IMG/VR virus record: IMGVR_UViG_3300011116_001034
Location: 1 to 39,253 of that record
Length of the DNA stretch: 39,253 bases
Direction: 5' to 3' (one strand)
Source of the DNA: a virus
The notes beneath the pieces are model-generated. The model was not told where the DNA came from, did not search any database, and saw nothing but the letters and a program-made list of their open reading frames with translations. How positions within the stretch are numbered: position 1 is the stretch's first letter; each line of letters begins with the position of its first letter. The position numbers and the translations under genes are program-made. Positions 1-5,739 of the stretch are shown here, one piece after another.

Positions 1-2
1 AT

Positions 3-302
3 GTAAACAATTCAAGTTTTACATCCGATGGCACGCATAGGGTATATGATCATCTCACACATTTCGTAGACACCTATAGGCAAAAAACGGGTATGAGTCC
101 AATGATTCAATACGATACCACGCATCCCAAGAAGGATCGTATATACCAAATGGCTGCCAAAAGATTGAATATCAAGGCGGAGAATGCAACAGGATGGGTT
201 GATCCTGATCTAGAGAGAAGTAGACCGCGTGAGAGAAGAAGAACGCACGACGAGGAACCGTGGATAGATCCGCCTCATCGTGGAGTGCATCAGAGGCCGT
301 GA
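3..302 (+). CDS. Hypothetical phage protein, 5' end outside the window
   Basis: The frame is open from the first bases of the window to the TGA at 300-302, giving at least 99 residues. The in-frame ATG at 93 lacks a clear ribosome binding site, so I read this as the C-terminal part of a longer gene. The visible protein is hydrophilic and charged. It has a C-terminal Arg/Glu/Asp-rich stretch (residues ERSRPRERRRTHDEE) and ends in a Pro/His-rich tail. I recognise no family. The next gene starts 41 bases downstream in the same direction. Confidence 0.6.
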   Translation, partial: VNNSSFTSDGTHRVYDHLTHFVDTYRQKTGMSPMIQYDTTHPKKDRIYQMAAKRLNIKAENATGWVDPDLERSRPRERRRTHDEEPWIDPPHRGVHQRP

Positions 303-343
303 GGAACAGACACAATTCATAGATAATACATCAGGAGAACCAC

Positions 344-871
344 ATGAGAAACTGGACACAACTACGCGAAACATACAAAGCAATACTAGAAGCAGAATTG
401 CTCAAGGGTAGAGCTGCAATACTGAGACAAGCTGAGCTAGCGAAACAAGGAAAACCACTTGCCGTCAAGACTCTGGCTCGTGACGAGAATCCGGGGCCAA
501 TGAGCAAATCCCAAGTACCCGGAATCAATGCCGCTCTACCAATAGAAGATCCAAAACAAATTCCTCCAGTATTACGCCTAGACGCAAAACAAGTAGCAAG
601 AGAAAAACTTCGTTGGGGTGGTGCTAGAGGTCGCGGAGGAGCGCAATATGGTGCAGTGGAAGAGCCATATGATATCGATAATATTGGTTTTAAAGATGCT
701 CAAATACAACCAACATCAACAAGACATCAGAGGGATGTAGGTATGCAGATTGGTTCCGGTGGTACATTATCACTAAGACCAAATCCACACTTTGATGAGC
801 CGATGAATAGGAAATCATCAGTCAAGATTCAAAGAGATCGCTTACAACATAGATTCCATAGCAACAGCTAA
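344..871 (+). CDS. Basic hypothetical protein, possibly virion-associated
   Basis: The gene encodes 175 residues. The ATG is preceded by a good Shine-Dalgarno (CAGGAGAACCAC then ATG). The N-terminus MRNWTQLRETYKAILEAE is amphipathic and contains an I-L-E tripeptide, which would fit the T4 prohead protease rule (I/L)-x-E. It resembles the MKTF-type leaders at 5131-7149 only loosely. The middle is Pro/Gln-rich and contains a Gly/Arg run (GGARGRGGAQYG). The C-terminus is strongly basic. No enzyme motif is visible. A capsid-internal or DNA-binding role is a guess from charge alone. Confidence 0.6.
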   Translation: MRNWTQLRETYKAILEAELLKGRAAILRQAELAKQGKPLAVKTLARDENPGPMSKSQVPGINAALPIEDPKQIPPVLRLDAKQVAREKLRWGGARGRGGAQYGAVEEPYDIDNIGFKDAQIQPTSTRHQRDVGMQIGSGGTLSLRPNPHFDEPMNRKSSVKIQRDRLQHRFHSNS

Positions 872-901
872 CTTCAGTAGTACTGTTGAGTGAACCGTGA
901 G

Positions 902-950
902 CAGGGGTGTAGAGAGGGTGTGGAGTGGGGGAAGGTGGGGTAGAGTGGGA
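902..950 (+). other. G-run tract upstream of a candidate structured RNA
   Basis: On the plus strand this stretch is almost free of C and carries five runs of three to five G separated by short A/T/G spacers (GGGG, GGG, GGGGG, GGGG, GGG). Such spacing could form a G-quadruplex. It lies in the 365-base gap between the gene ending at 871 and the start at 1237. No convincing ribosome binding site or gene is seen here. Confidence 0.4.
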
Positions 951-1081
951 AAGGCGCCATTTGTGTGCCATTTTGGGGGGTATCGGGGTGGCGCAGGCGG
1001 TGCGGAGCAAAAGGGTGGCGGGTAAGTGGCACTTAGCCCGTGCCAGAGACTTCCCCCGCCTCTGCGCCAACCCATTTCCCA
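946..1081 (+). ncRNA. Candidate structured non-coding RNA
   Basis: Three nested helices can be drawn by hand. The outer one is TGGGAAA (946-952) with TTTCCCA (1075-1081). The middle one is GGG/TGGCGCAG (about 986-996) with CTGCGCCAACCC (1062-1073), continued by GCGG with CCGC. The inner hairpin is GGGTAAG (1020-1026) with CTTAGCCC (1032-1039) and a one-base bulge. The region is GC-rich and has no believable reading frame. I do not recognise an RNA family. Whether it is transcribed is unknown; it could be the 5' leader of the next gene or an origin-like structure. Confidence 0.4.
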
Positions 1082-1138
1082 ACGGCATAACCACACGCAC
1101 AACGCCGTGCCGTGCCTATAAATCTAGGGATATTTCTC

Positions 1139-1167
1139 TTGCGTCCGATAACCTTATGTGTTATACT
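1139..1167 (+). promoter_or_regulatory. Candidate sigma70-type promoter
   Basis: TTGCGT (1139-1144) and TATACT (1162-1167) are separated by 17 bases. Transcription would start at about 1174. That base is an ATG, but the better start for the acidic gene is at 1237, leaving a leader of about 63 nt. Confidence 0.5.
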
Positions 1168-1236
1168 TTGACCATGATCGCAGCGAATAGCACCGTTGAT
1201 GACTTTGACGCAACCCTTACCTGTGAGGAGTACTAC

Positions 1237-1497
1237 ATGGAACGCGAGTGGGAGGACGAGGACGACGAGCTCGAGGATGACGAGGATGAGCTCGAGGACG
1301 ATGAAGACGAGGATGAAGACGACTCAGACGATGACGATGACGATGACGACTACGAGGACGATGATGGGTTTGACGATGACGATGAGTGGGAAGACATTGA
1401 AGATGATGTCACCGACTGCTTCGACTGTGATGGGACTGTGAGTGAAAACGGCTTTGCTCAACTGTTCGACATGGAACGCCGTGGATATTTCGCCTAA
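1237..1497 (+). CDS. Extremely acidic small protein (candidate DNA mimic)
   Basis: The gene encodes 86 residues. The start at 1237 is chosen because GAGGAG lies 6 bases upstream; an in-frame ATG at 1174 has no ribosome binding site. Roughly the first 60 residues are almost all Asp and Glu, in repeats of the DDELEDDEDE kind and one run of eight Asp. The C-terminal 25 residues are normal and contain the CFDC motif. Phage proteins this acidic include DNA mimics that inhibit restriction enzymes or nucleoid proteins, but low-complexity acid alone does not show that function. GAC/GAG/GAT repeats in the DNA suggest growth by slippage. It is followed 13 bases later by the next gene. Confidence 0.75.
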   Translation: MEREWEDEDDELEDDEDELEDDEDEDEDDSDDDDDDDDYEDDDGFDDDDEWEDIEDDVTDCFDCDGTVSENGFAQLFDMERRGYFA

Positions 1498-1510
1498 TAG
1501 GAGTTACAAA

Positions 1511-1771
1511 ATGAATCTGAAGAAGAATCAAATCAAGTTTCTTGAGTGGATTGCCGCGGAGGGCATTAACCCTACGCAGACCAGTTTCTCTCGCGCCTTT
1601 CTTCGCGTTGTCGCTCGTAAGAACGGTATGGCGTGGGCTCCGGCGTGGATCGTCAAGGACAAGGCACGAAACACCAATCGCGGGTACTACAGCATTCCCG
1701 AGTACGCAACTTACATGGCCTCGTATGTCACGGTGACTACGGGGCCCGCCACGGAAGCTGTTAGCGTTTAA
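1511..1771 (+). CDS. Small hypothetical phage protein
   Basis: The gene encodes 86 residues. The ATG at 1511 follows AGGAG at 1499-1503, so it is preferred to an upstream in-frame ATG at 1442 that overlaps the acidic gene. The N-terminus MNLKKNQIKFLEWIA looks helical. The centre contains a WAPAWIV motif followed by a basic, Tyr-rich segment. I recognise no family. The position suggests an early operon with the acidic gene upstream. Confidence 0.7.
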   Translation: MNLKKNQIKFLEWIAAEGINPTQTSFSRAFLRVVARKNGMAWAPAWIVKDKARNTNRGYYSIPEYATYMASYVTVTTGPATEAVSV

Positions 1772-1775
1772 AGAC

Positions 1776-1806
1776 CCATCTTCTCCCCTGAGTGGGGGGA
1801 GAGGTG
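1776..1806 (+). other. GC-rich hairpin between two genes
   Basis: The inner stem TCTCCCC pairs with GGGGAGA, extended outward by CCA with TGG and a bulge. There is no U-tract after it, so it is not a standard terminator. It could be an mRNA stability or processing element ahead of the gene at 1852. Confidence 0.4.
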
Positions 1807-1851
1807 GCAAAGCACTTTCTCCCCTCACTCGCTTTCAGAAAGACACGAACA

Positions 1852-2250
1852 ATGGCACGACCCAACACAATCGAAGTACTAATCAACGAAGGACGAGGAA
1901 CGCGCCTTTGGAAGTGGCATCCTAACCTCACGGAGCATGAGTTTCCGCTGTGGTGGGATTCGATGAAGGATGCTGACTTCATCAAGTTCTACTTCAACAT
2001 TCGTTCGCTGCCGGGCAAGGTGACGCCCTACAAGGCCATGACGAATGGCCGCAGCGACGCGCAGCGTATGCACGGAGATCCCTTGCACTACAGGCCGTTT
2101 TATTACTGCCATTTCAACGAGATGGACGATTCGTTCATCGCTATCGGTGAAAACACGCTGCGATACCGTCAGAGCGCCCGCCGAGATTGGCGAGAGCACT
2201 GGCGCGATTGGGTGATGAAGCGCGAACTGTCCCGACCAGTCGCATTCTAA
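1852..2250 (+). CDS. Hypothetical phage protein, Trp-rich
   Basis: The gene encodes 132 residues. The start at 1852 (MARPNTIEVLI) is taken because it follows an AGAAAGA sequence like the leaders of the next genes in this island. The protein is rich in Trp, Arg and His: WKWHP, FPLWWDSM and REHWRDWVMKRE. It has no signal peptide or membrane segment. I recognise no family. A strong terminator follows 25 bases after the stop, so this looks like the last gene of the unit beginning near 1139. Confidence 0.7.
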   Translation: MARPNTIEVLINEGRGTRLWKWHPNLTEHEFPLWWDSMKDADFIKFYFNIRSLPGKVTPYKAMTNGRSDAQRMHGDPLHYRPFYYCHFNEMDDSFIAIGENTLRYRQSARRDWREHWRDWVMKRELSRPVAF

Positions 2251-2275
2251 CGAATAGCGATTGGCACAGCAAATG

Positions 2276-2314
2276 CCCCTGCATTGCATAAAAGCAATGC
2301 GGGGGTATTTTTTT
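2276..2314 (+). terminator. Intrinsic terminator
   Basis: CCCCTGCATTGC pairs over 12 base pairs (one G-U) with GCAATGCGGGGG around a six-base loop, followed by TATTTTTTT. It ends the first early unit. Confidence 0.85.
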
Positions 2315-2512
2315 AGCAATGAATAGGCATATGTTTAGCAATGCACAACAATGCTATGCAATAGGCGCACAGAGTCCGATAACTAAACTATCATCGTCCC
2401 ATAACGGCACTATCATCAGGTGCCAATAATACCCTGCGCCGCAGCGTAGGGAAAGACTGTCCAATAATAACTTTATTTCTGATTGTATGGGTTTTGTACG
2501 GGTTCTCGAGCT

Positions 2513-2532
2513 CCCCTAGAATAACAGGGTTT
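2513..2532 (+). repeat. Operator-like repeat, copy 1
   Basis: CCCCTAGAATAACAGGGTTT occurs here and identically at 2554-2573. The start-to-start distance is 41 bases, close to four helical turns. The core CCCT-N8-AGGG is an inverted repeat, as expected for a dimeric repressor or activator site. Confidence 0.65.
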
Positions 2533-2553
2533 TCTGCGATAGGCGCCCAAATA

Positions 2554-2573
2554 CCCCTAGAATAACAGGGTTT
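2554..2573 (+). repeat. Operator-like repeat, copy 2, touching the -35 box
   Basis: This is the second identical 20-base copy. Its 3' end overlaps the candidate -35 box TTGCAG at 2572-2577, so a bound protein would compete with or contact RNA polymerase. Confidence 0.65.
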
Positions 2574-2600
2574 GCAGCGTTTGACCCCTTCGGGTATACT
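2572..2600 (+). promoter_or_regulatory. Candidate sigma70-type promoter, possibly giving a leaderless mRNA
   Basis: TTGCAG (2572-2577), 17 bases, TATACT (2595-2600). Seven bases separate the -10 box from the ATG at 2608, so transcription would start at or beside the start codon. There is no Shine-Dalgarno before that ATG. Confidence 0.55.
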
Positions 2601-2607
2601 GATATCC

Positions 2608-3243
2608 ATGAGCAAGACTCCTTTCAACCCTCGTTTCGTTCCCGTTCGCACCATCACGCACCCGGTCATGGGTCGCATCGATTGCTATGTGATTCGTCGT
2701 CGCCCGAAGTCTGATGGAATGGGCGCGCAGGCCACTTTCTTCCGCAACAACGCTCGCCCGAATATGAAGGGCGAGTACGGAATCAAGTTGTTCCCGACCC
2801 CCGCGGAAGCGTTCGCCGCGTATCAGCGTCAGAAGATCGCTGCCGATGCGGGACTCGCTCCGCCGGTGCGCCGCATGGTGCAGGTTCTCATGCGTGGCCA
2901 GTGCTGGTGCGACAATGTTGATTGCAAGCGTAAGGGAATGAAGTTTTGGTATGGGTATCAGACTTGCCTCGCTTACGGTATCGGAAAGATTGAAGTCCCT
3001 ACCATCGCTGAGTCCGACCGCAACCCCAAGTACATCGAAGAGAACGGAGTTCGTACTCTCTTCAAGGCGATCATTCGCATCAGCATTCAGGGAACGCAGA
3101 AGGATTTCGCTCCGCTCGGAAAGACTCACGGTAAGCGTGCGCCGCGTATGGCGAACGATCTCCATCAGGATAACCTCGGGTTCTGGCGCAAGCGGCCCGT
3201 CGTGATCGACTTCGGTTCGCACCTCGTTGGTGAATGCGCCTAA
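2608..3243 (+). CDS. Compact protein-kinase-fold-like protein
   Basis: The gene encodes 211 residues. Kinase-type motifs appear in the right order. YGIKLF with Lys60 fits the strand carrying the ATP-anchoring lysine. Glu67 in the following helix could be its salt-bridge partner. NDLHQDN with Asp184 and Asn189 matches the catalytic loop D-L-H-x-x-N of aminoglycoside-phosphotransferase-like kinases. VIDFG with Asp201 fits the DFG metal-binding motif. The His of the usual H-x-D is replaced (A-N-D), there is no clear Gly-rich loop, and the protein ends 10 residues after DFG, so it is a minimal or degenerate kinase with no activation or substrate lobe. WCDNVDC adds two nearby cysteines. It is early, first after the repeated operator sites, and followed 22 bases later by the GP88-type gene. 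The fold is an inference from motifs, and activity is uncertain. Confidence 0.6.
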   Translation: MSKTPFNPRFVPVRTITHPVMGRIDCYVIRRRPKSDGMGAQATFFRNNARPNMKGEYGIKLFPTPAEAFAAYQRQKIAADAGLAPPVRRMVQVLMRGQCWCDNVDCKRKGMKFWYGYQTCLAYGIGKIEVPTIAESDRNPKYIEENGVRTLFKAIIRISIQGTQKDFAPLGKTHGKRAPRMANDLHQDNLGFWRKRPVVIDFGSHLVGECA

Positions 3244-3265
3244 TCTCCTCTCAGAAAGAAACACA

Positions 3266-4024
3266 ATGACTACCTACTCTCTCGCCGTTCTCAACAATCC
3301 CGCACCCAAGACTCACTCGGCTACTTCGGATCTCCCGTATGCCGCAGGCCCCGATGAGGTCTACAATGGGGTGCTGTACTTGCACAACAACTGCACTTGG
3401 AAGCAACTCGAAGTGCTGACTGGCGGACTCTCTGCGCCCTCGAAGATGCCGTGCCATTCGTTCAGCATCAGCGCGAAGCGGTGCAATGTGGGTTCCAAGT
3501 TGCGTAAGGTTGCCGGTTCGACCTGCAACAAGTGCTACGCGCTGAAGGGTCGCTATGTGTTTCCGAATGTGGAGCGCGCCATGGAGCGCCGACTCGCCGC
3601 GATGCACTCCTCGCCTAATCAGTGGGCCGCTGCAATCGTCGCTAGCATTCGTAAGAAGGGCGAAACGCACTTTCGCTGGCACGATAGCGGAGACTTGCAG
3701 GGAATGAATCACCTGATGACTCTCGTCGTCATCGCCGAAGAAATGCCGGAAGTGAAGTTCTGGCTTCCGACTCGTGAGTACGCTCTCGTGCGTGATTACC
3801 TTCGGGAATACCATCGCTTTCCCTCCAACCTCACGGTGCGCGTGAGTGCGCCGATGATTGGTGCAGTCGCAAGCGAATGGGAGCATAGCAGCAGCGTCGA
3901 TGCTGCGCCTACTCCTCTCACCGCATGGGTCGATTGCCCTGCATCGAAGCAAGGAAACAAGTGCATGGATTGCCGCGCTTGTTGGGATCAGGATGTCGAA
4001 GTCGTCAACTACAAGAAGCACTAA
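3266..4024 (+). CDS. GP88-family conserved phage protein, cysteine-rich
   Basis: The gene encodes 252 residues. The start MTTYSLAV is preceded by CAGAAAGAAACACA. The order of motifs matches the phage 'gene product 88' family as I remember it: PCHSFSISAKRC, then GSTCNKCYALKGRY, then FRWHDSGDLQ, FWLPTREY, NLTVRVS, and a final CPASKQGNKCMDCRACW. The nine or so cysteines in C-x2-C style pairs suggest a metal or Fe-S site. The molecular function of the family is unknown to me. Next to the kinase-like gene it forms an early unit. Confidence 0.75.
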   Translation: MTTYSLAVLNNPAPKTHSATSDLPYAAGPDEVYNGVLYLHNNCTWKQLEVLTGGLSAPSKMPCHSFSISAKRCNVGSKLRKVAGSTCNKCYALKGRYVFPNVERAMERRLAAMHSSPNQWAAAIVASIRKKGETHFRWHDSGDLQGMNHLMTLVVIAEEMPEVKFWLPTREYALVRDYLREYHRFPSNLTVRVSAPMIGAVASEWEHSSSVDAAPTPLTAWVDCPASKQGNKCMDCRACWDQDVEVVNYKKH

Positions 4025-4061
4025 TCCATTCTCTCACCTCTCACCGAAAGGACTCTCACCT

Positions 4062-4274
4062 ATGAGTAACCCCAACACCAACACGAAGAAGCGCACCACG
4101 CACACCATCGTCGTCCTGCCGGATGGCGAAACTTGGAACACGATCAACGGATGCAGCGTCGTCGTGATCGATGAAGCGCAGTTCGAAGATCTCTGCACGG
4201 ATCGCGTGGACGCGCGCGACTTGATCCCCATCGTGGAGATCGCGCTGCACGACATGACGCCCCCGCAGGACTAA
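4062..4274 (+). CDS. Small hypothetical protein (MSNPNT leader)
   Basis: The gene encodes 70 residues. ATG 4062 is preceded by GAAAGGACTC. The N-terminus MSNPNT and its leader are repeated at the next gene (4294), showing a local duplication of the initiation region. The rest is a mixed beta-type sequence ending in an acidic and Pro-rich tail. No family recognised. Confidence 0.65.
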   Translation: MSNPNTNTKKRTTHTIVVLPDGETWNTINGCSVVVIDEAQFEDLCTDRVDARDLIPIVEIALHDMTPPQD

Positions 4275-4293
4275 ACAGAAAGGACTCAACCAA

Positions 4294-4512
4294 ATGAGCA
4301 ACCCCAACACCGAATCGTTCTACACTCCCCCCACTCTCGCCAACGGTGACCGCGACTGGCGCACCGAAGTCCAGGAGTGGGTGCAGCGTCGCAACAATGG
4401 GCATTGGTCCGGCGCCATTGATCTCAACACCATCGTCGTCATCGACAATCTTCTCGACGCTCTCGACGCTGCGCGCGCCGAACGCGACAACAACCGAAAG
4501 GCAAACTCCTAA
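4294..4512 (+). CDS. Small hypothetical protein (second MSNPNT leader)
   Basis: The gene encodes 72 residues, preceded by GAAAGGACTC as in the upstream gene. After the shared MSNPNT the two proteins diverge. The C-terminal half is an Ala/Asp/Arg-rich helix (DNLLDALDAARAERDNN). Its TAA overlaps the ATG of the next gene (TAATG), indicating translational coupling. No family recognised. Confidence 0.65.
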   Translation: MSNPNTESFYTPPTLANGDRDWRTEVQEWVQRRNNGHWSGAIDLNTIVVIDNLLDALDAARAERDNNRKANS

Positions 4513-4673
4513 TGAACATCAAGACCGAATCGAAGCGTTTCCGTCAGCACAAGTGGCGCGTTCGTAATCAGTGCTGCGTTGTGTGTGGCCGTACTCGCCC
4601 TCAGGGAATGGTGATGATTTGCAACCAGTGCAAGGAAAGGGCCAAGAATGCCGCAACCGAAGTTCGTGCATGA
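4512..4673 (+). CDS. Small zinc-ribbon protein
   Basis: The gene encodes 53 residues. C22-x2-C25 and C37-x2-C40 form a four-cysteine zinc-ribbon pattern (CVVCGR ... ICNQC) after a basic N-terminus rich in Lys, Arg and His. Such tiny ribbons usually bind nucleic acid or RNA polymerase, but nothing more specific can be said. The start overlaps the previous stop by one base. Confidence 0.65.
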   Translation: MNIKTESKRFRQHKWRVRNQCCVVCGRTRPQGMVMICNQCKERAKNAATEVRA

Positions 4674-4788
4674 CGCATTCGTACAGGGACAACGACTCCG
4701 TGCAAAGACATGGGGAAAGAAAACGAAATGTCCCCGCGCTCTTCGACGCAAGATCAAACAAGATCTGCGTAAGTCACTGAGCGTGTAA
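4648..4788 (+). CDS. Very small basic protein
   Basis: The gene encodes 46 residues and overlaps the end of the zinc-ribbon gene by 26 bases in another frame. AAGGAAAGG lies 7-8 bases before its ATG, which is the main reason to believe it. The C-terminal half is very basic (KKTKCPRALRRKIKQDLRK). No family recognised. It could be spurious. Confidence 0.45.
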   Translation: MPQPKFVHDAFVQGQRLRAKTWGKKTKCPRALRRKIKQDLRKSLSV

Positions 4789-4831
4789 CGAGTTCGCTCC
4801 ATCCGTTAGTTCGCTAGCGGTAATGCTCATA

Positions 4832-4867
4832 CCCTCACGATTGCTCACGCAGTCGTGGGGGTTTTTC
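4832..4867 (+). terminator. Intrinsic terminator closing the GC-rich early unit
   Basis: CCCTCACGATTGC pairs with GCAGTCGTGGGGG around TCAC (two G-U pairs), followed by TTTTT. It marks the switch from the GC-richer early island to AT-rich late sequence. Confidence 0.85.
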
Positions 4868-4921
4868 GTTTCCATGTGTCATGTGTCACGCTCTAGACAG
4901 GTCACAAAACAGTGTTTTCAG

Positions 4922-4941
4922 AAAATGGGGTCCCCCCTGTG
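4922..4941 (+). repeat. GGGTCCCCCC repeat, copy 1
   Basis: The element AAAATGGGGTCCCCCCTGTG is matched by AAAATAGGGTCCCCCCTATG at 5011-5030 with three differences. Both lie in the 260-base gene-free stretch between the terminator and the first capsid-targeted gene. Confidence 0.5.
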
Positions 4942-5010
4942 CAGGCGCTAGCGGAATAAAGCCGGCAAAGTCCCAAAAAGACCCCCACCCCTTCTCCAAG
5001 GAATTTTAGA

Positions 5011-5057
5011 AAAATAGGGTCCCCCCTATGATTCCCGGATAAAAAGAATTCTTAGGA
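5011..5057 (+). repeat. Composite repeat: GGGTCCCCCC copy 2 plus AAGAATTCTT copy 1
   Basis: The second GGGTCCCCCC copy runs into TATGATTCCCGG and then the palindrome AAGAATTCTT. The TATGATTCCC...AAGAATTCTT part recurs at 5089-5120, 62 bases further on. Confidence 0.5.
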
Positions 5058-5088
5058 TCCCCCTACCACCCCCCTATTGGGACTCCCA

Positions 5089-5120
5089 TATGATTCCCAC
5101 GGTAAAAGAATTCTTTAGAT
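5089..5120 (+). repeat. AAGAATTCTT repeat, copy 2, next to a late promoter
   Basis: TATGATTCCC is followed by AAAGAATTCTTT, a 12-base palindrome, ending against the GATAAATA box at 5118-5125. The repetition suggests a duplicated regulatory module. Confidence 0.5.
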
Positions 5121-5125
5121 AAATA
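5118..5125 (+). promoter_or_regulatory. T4-type late promoter, near-consensus
   Basis: GATAAATA differs from the T4 late consensus TATAAATA at one base. It lies 5 bases before the ATG at 5131, so the start site would fall on the start codon. Confidence 0.5.
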
Positions 5126-5130
5126 TTCCT

Positions 5131-5349
5131 ATGAAAACATTTAAGCAATACATTAATGAGATCTTTGACGAACGCATAGATTCTCAAATAGCTCAGAAAA
5201 CGGCAAAGCACTCAGAAGAACAATTAAATAAACATAAAAAACTTCTCTCAGTATTAAAAGTAGCAATGACTGATCCAAGAATGTTGAAATTAGATCAGCA
5301 AATAAAAAATCGTCAAAGAACACAAGAACGCCTATCTAAAAGGGCATAA
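5131..5349 (+). CDS. Predicted capsid-targeted internal protein 1
   Basis: The gene encodes 72 residues. The N-terminus MKTFKQYINE closely resembles the T4 internal-protein capsid-targeting sequence MKTYQEFIAE and ends in I-N-E, a prohead protease (I/L)-x-E cleavage motif, so the mature product would begin at residue 11. The remainder is a charged, basic helix (KTAKHSEEQLNKHKKLL). In T4 such proteins are packed in the prohead with the scaffold, trimmed, and injected with DNA. No Shine-Dalgarno is present; a late box sits 5 bases upstream. The effector function is unknown. Confidence 0.7.
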   Translation: MKTFKQYINEIFDERIDSQIAQKTAKHSEEQLNKHKKLLSVLKVAMTDPRMLKLDQQIKNRQRTQERLSKRA

Positions 5350-5352
5350 TAG

Positions 5353-5393
5353 AAAAAGGGGACCCCGGTTTGGAGTCCCCTTCTGAAAAAAAA
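5353..5393 (-). terminator. Terminator between convergent genes
   Basis: AAGGGGAC (5356-5363) pairs with GTCCCCTT (5375-5382). Read on the minus strand the hairpin is followed by TTTTTCT, so it best serves the minus gene at 5407-5688. Plus-strand transcripts would get the hairpin without a U-tract. Confidence 0.65.
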
Positions 5394-5406
5394 ATCTTAT
5401 TTGCTT

Positions 5407-5688
5407 TTAAGAAGTGGGTGGAGAAGGATCCTCAGTTCCAGTAAACGGAAATCTTGATTTGCCCCATATATCTTCAGGCTGTACCAATTCCCCTGTCTCA
5501 GTATTTCTAAATACTGTCCATCTTGGTATACTAGTCGGAACTGGTCTTTTTGGTGATTTTATAGATCCAGCAGGAACGACATTTCTTCCTCCACTATTAG
5601 GCAAAGGTTTCCAAGGTGTAAGAATACCCCCACCCGTTCCTTGATCCCATACACCGGACTCTGAGATATATTGCTTAAATGTTTTCAT
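5407..5688 (-). CDS. Predicted capsid-targeted internal protein 2
   Basis: The gene encodes 93 residues when started at 5688. GAGGAAAAG lies about 11 bases before this ATG, and the protein then begins MKTFKQYISE, the same leader as the gene at 5131 with cleavage motif I-S-E. The first bases of the two genes are nearly identical at DNA level although they lie on opposite strands, which points to copying of the leader module. The mature part is Pro/Gly-rich (PWKPLPNSGGRN, TGTEDPSPPTS) and probably disordered. Function unknown. Confidence 0.7.
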   Translation of the reverse strand: MKTFKQYISESGVWDQGTGGGILTPWKPLPNSGGRNVVPAGSIKSPKRPVPTSIPRWTVFRNTETGELVQPEDIWGKSRFPFTGTEDPSPPTS

Positions 5689-5739
5689 GAGTATGTTTCT
5701 TTTCCTCAATTTTATATATATGAATATCAAGGAGACATA

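Larger units (their letters stand above)
2315..2580 (+). promoter_or_regulatory. Repeat-rich regulatory region before the kinase-like gene
   Basis: No gene is seen in this 290-base gap. It holds several short direct repeats: GCAATG copies near the start, ACTATCATC twice, CCAATAATA twice and ATAGGCGC twice. It also has three CCCT...AGGG dyads at 2432-2451, 2514-2529 and 2555-2570. The density suggests protein binding sites controlling the promoter at 2572-2600. Confidence 0.5.

Noticed and set aside
925-1236. N-terminal extension of the acidic protein through the G-rich region (in-frame starts at 925 and 1174)
   Set aside because: A strong GAGGAG ribosome site precedes ATG 1237; the upstream part overlaps the promoter and the structured region and looks non-protein-like.
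1776-1806. Hairpin as an intrinsic terminator
   Set aside because: No U-tract follows the stem.
2554-2573. Resemblance to the I-SceI homing endonuclease site (shared ATAACAGGGT core)
   Set aside because: About 12 of 18 bases agree, both copies are identical operator-like dyads, and no intron or homing endonuclease gene is seen.
2581-2600. TTGACC at 2581 as the -35 box of the promoter at 2595
   Set aside because: The spacer would be only 8 bases; TTGCAG at 2572 gives 17.
2557-3264. Long open frame on the minus strand opposite the kinase-like gene
   Set aside because: It is a by-product of the GC-rich codon pattern of the plus gene; it has no ribosome site and no recognisable motifs.
3251-4021. 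Long minus-strand frame opposite the GP88-type gene
   Set aside because: It is a shadow of a plus gene with recognised family motifs.
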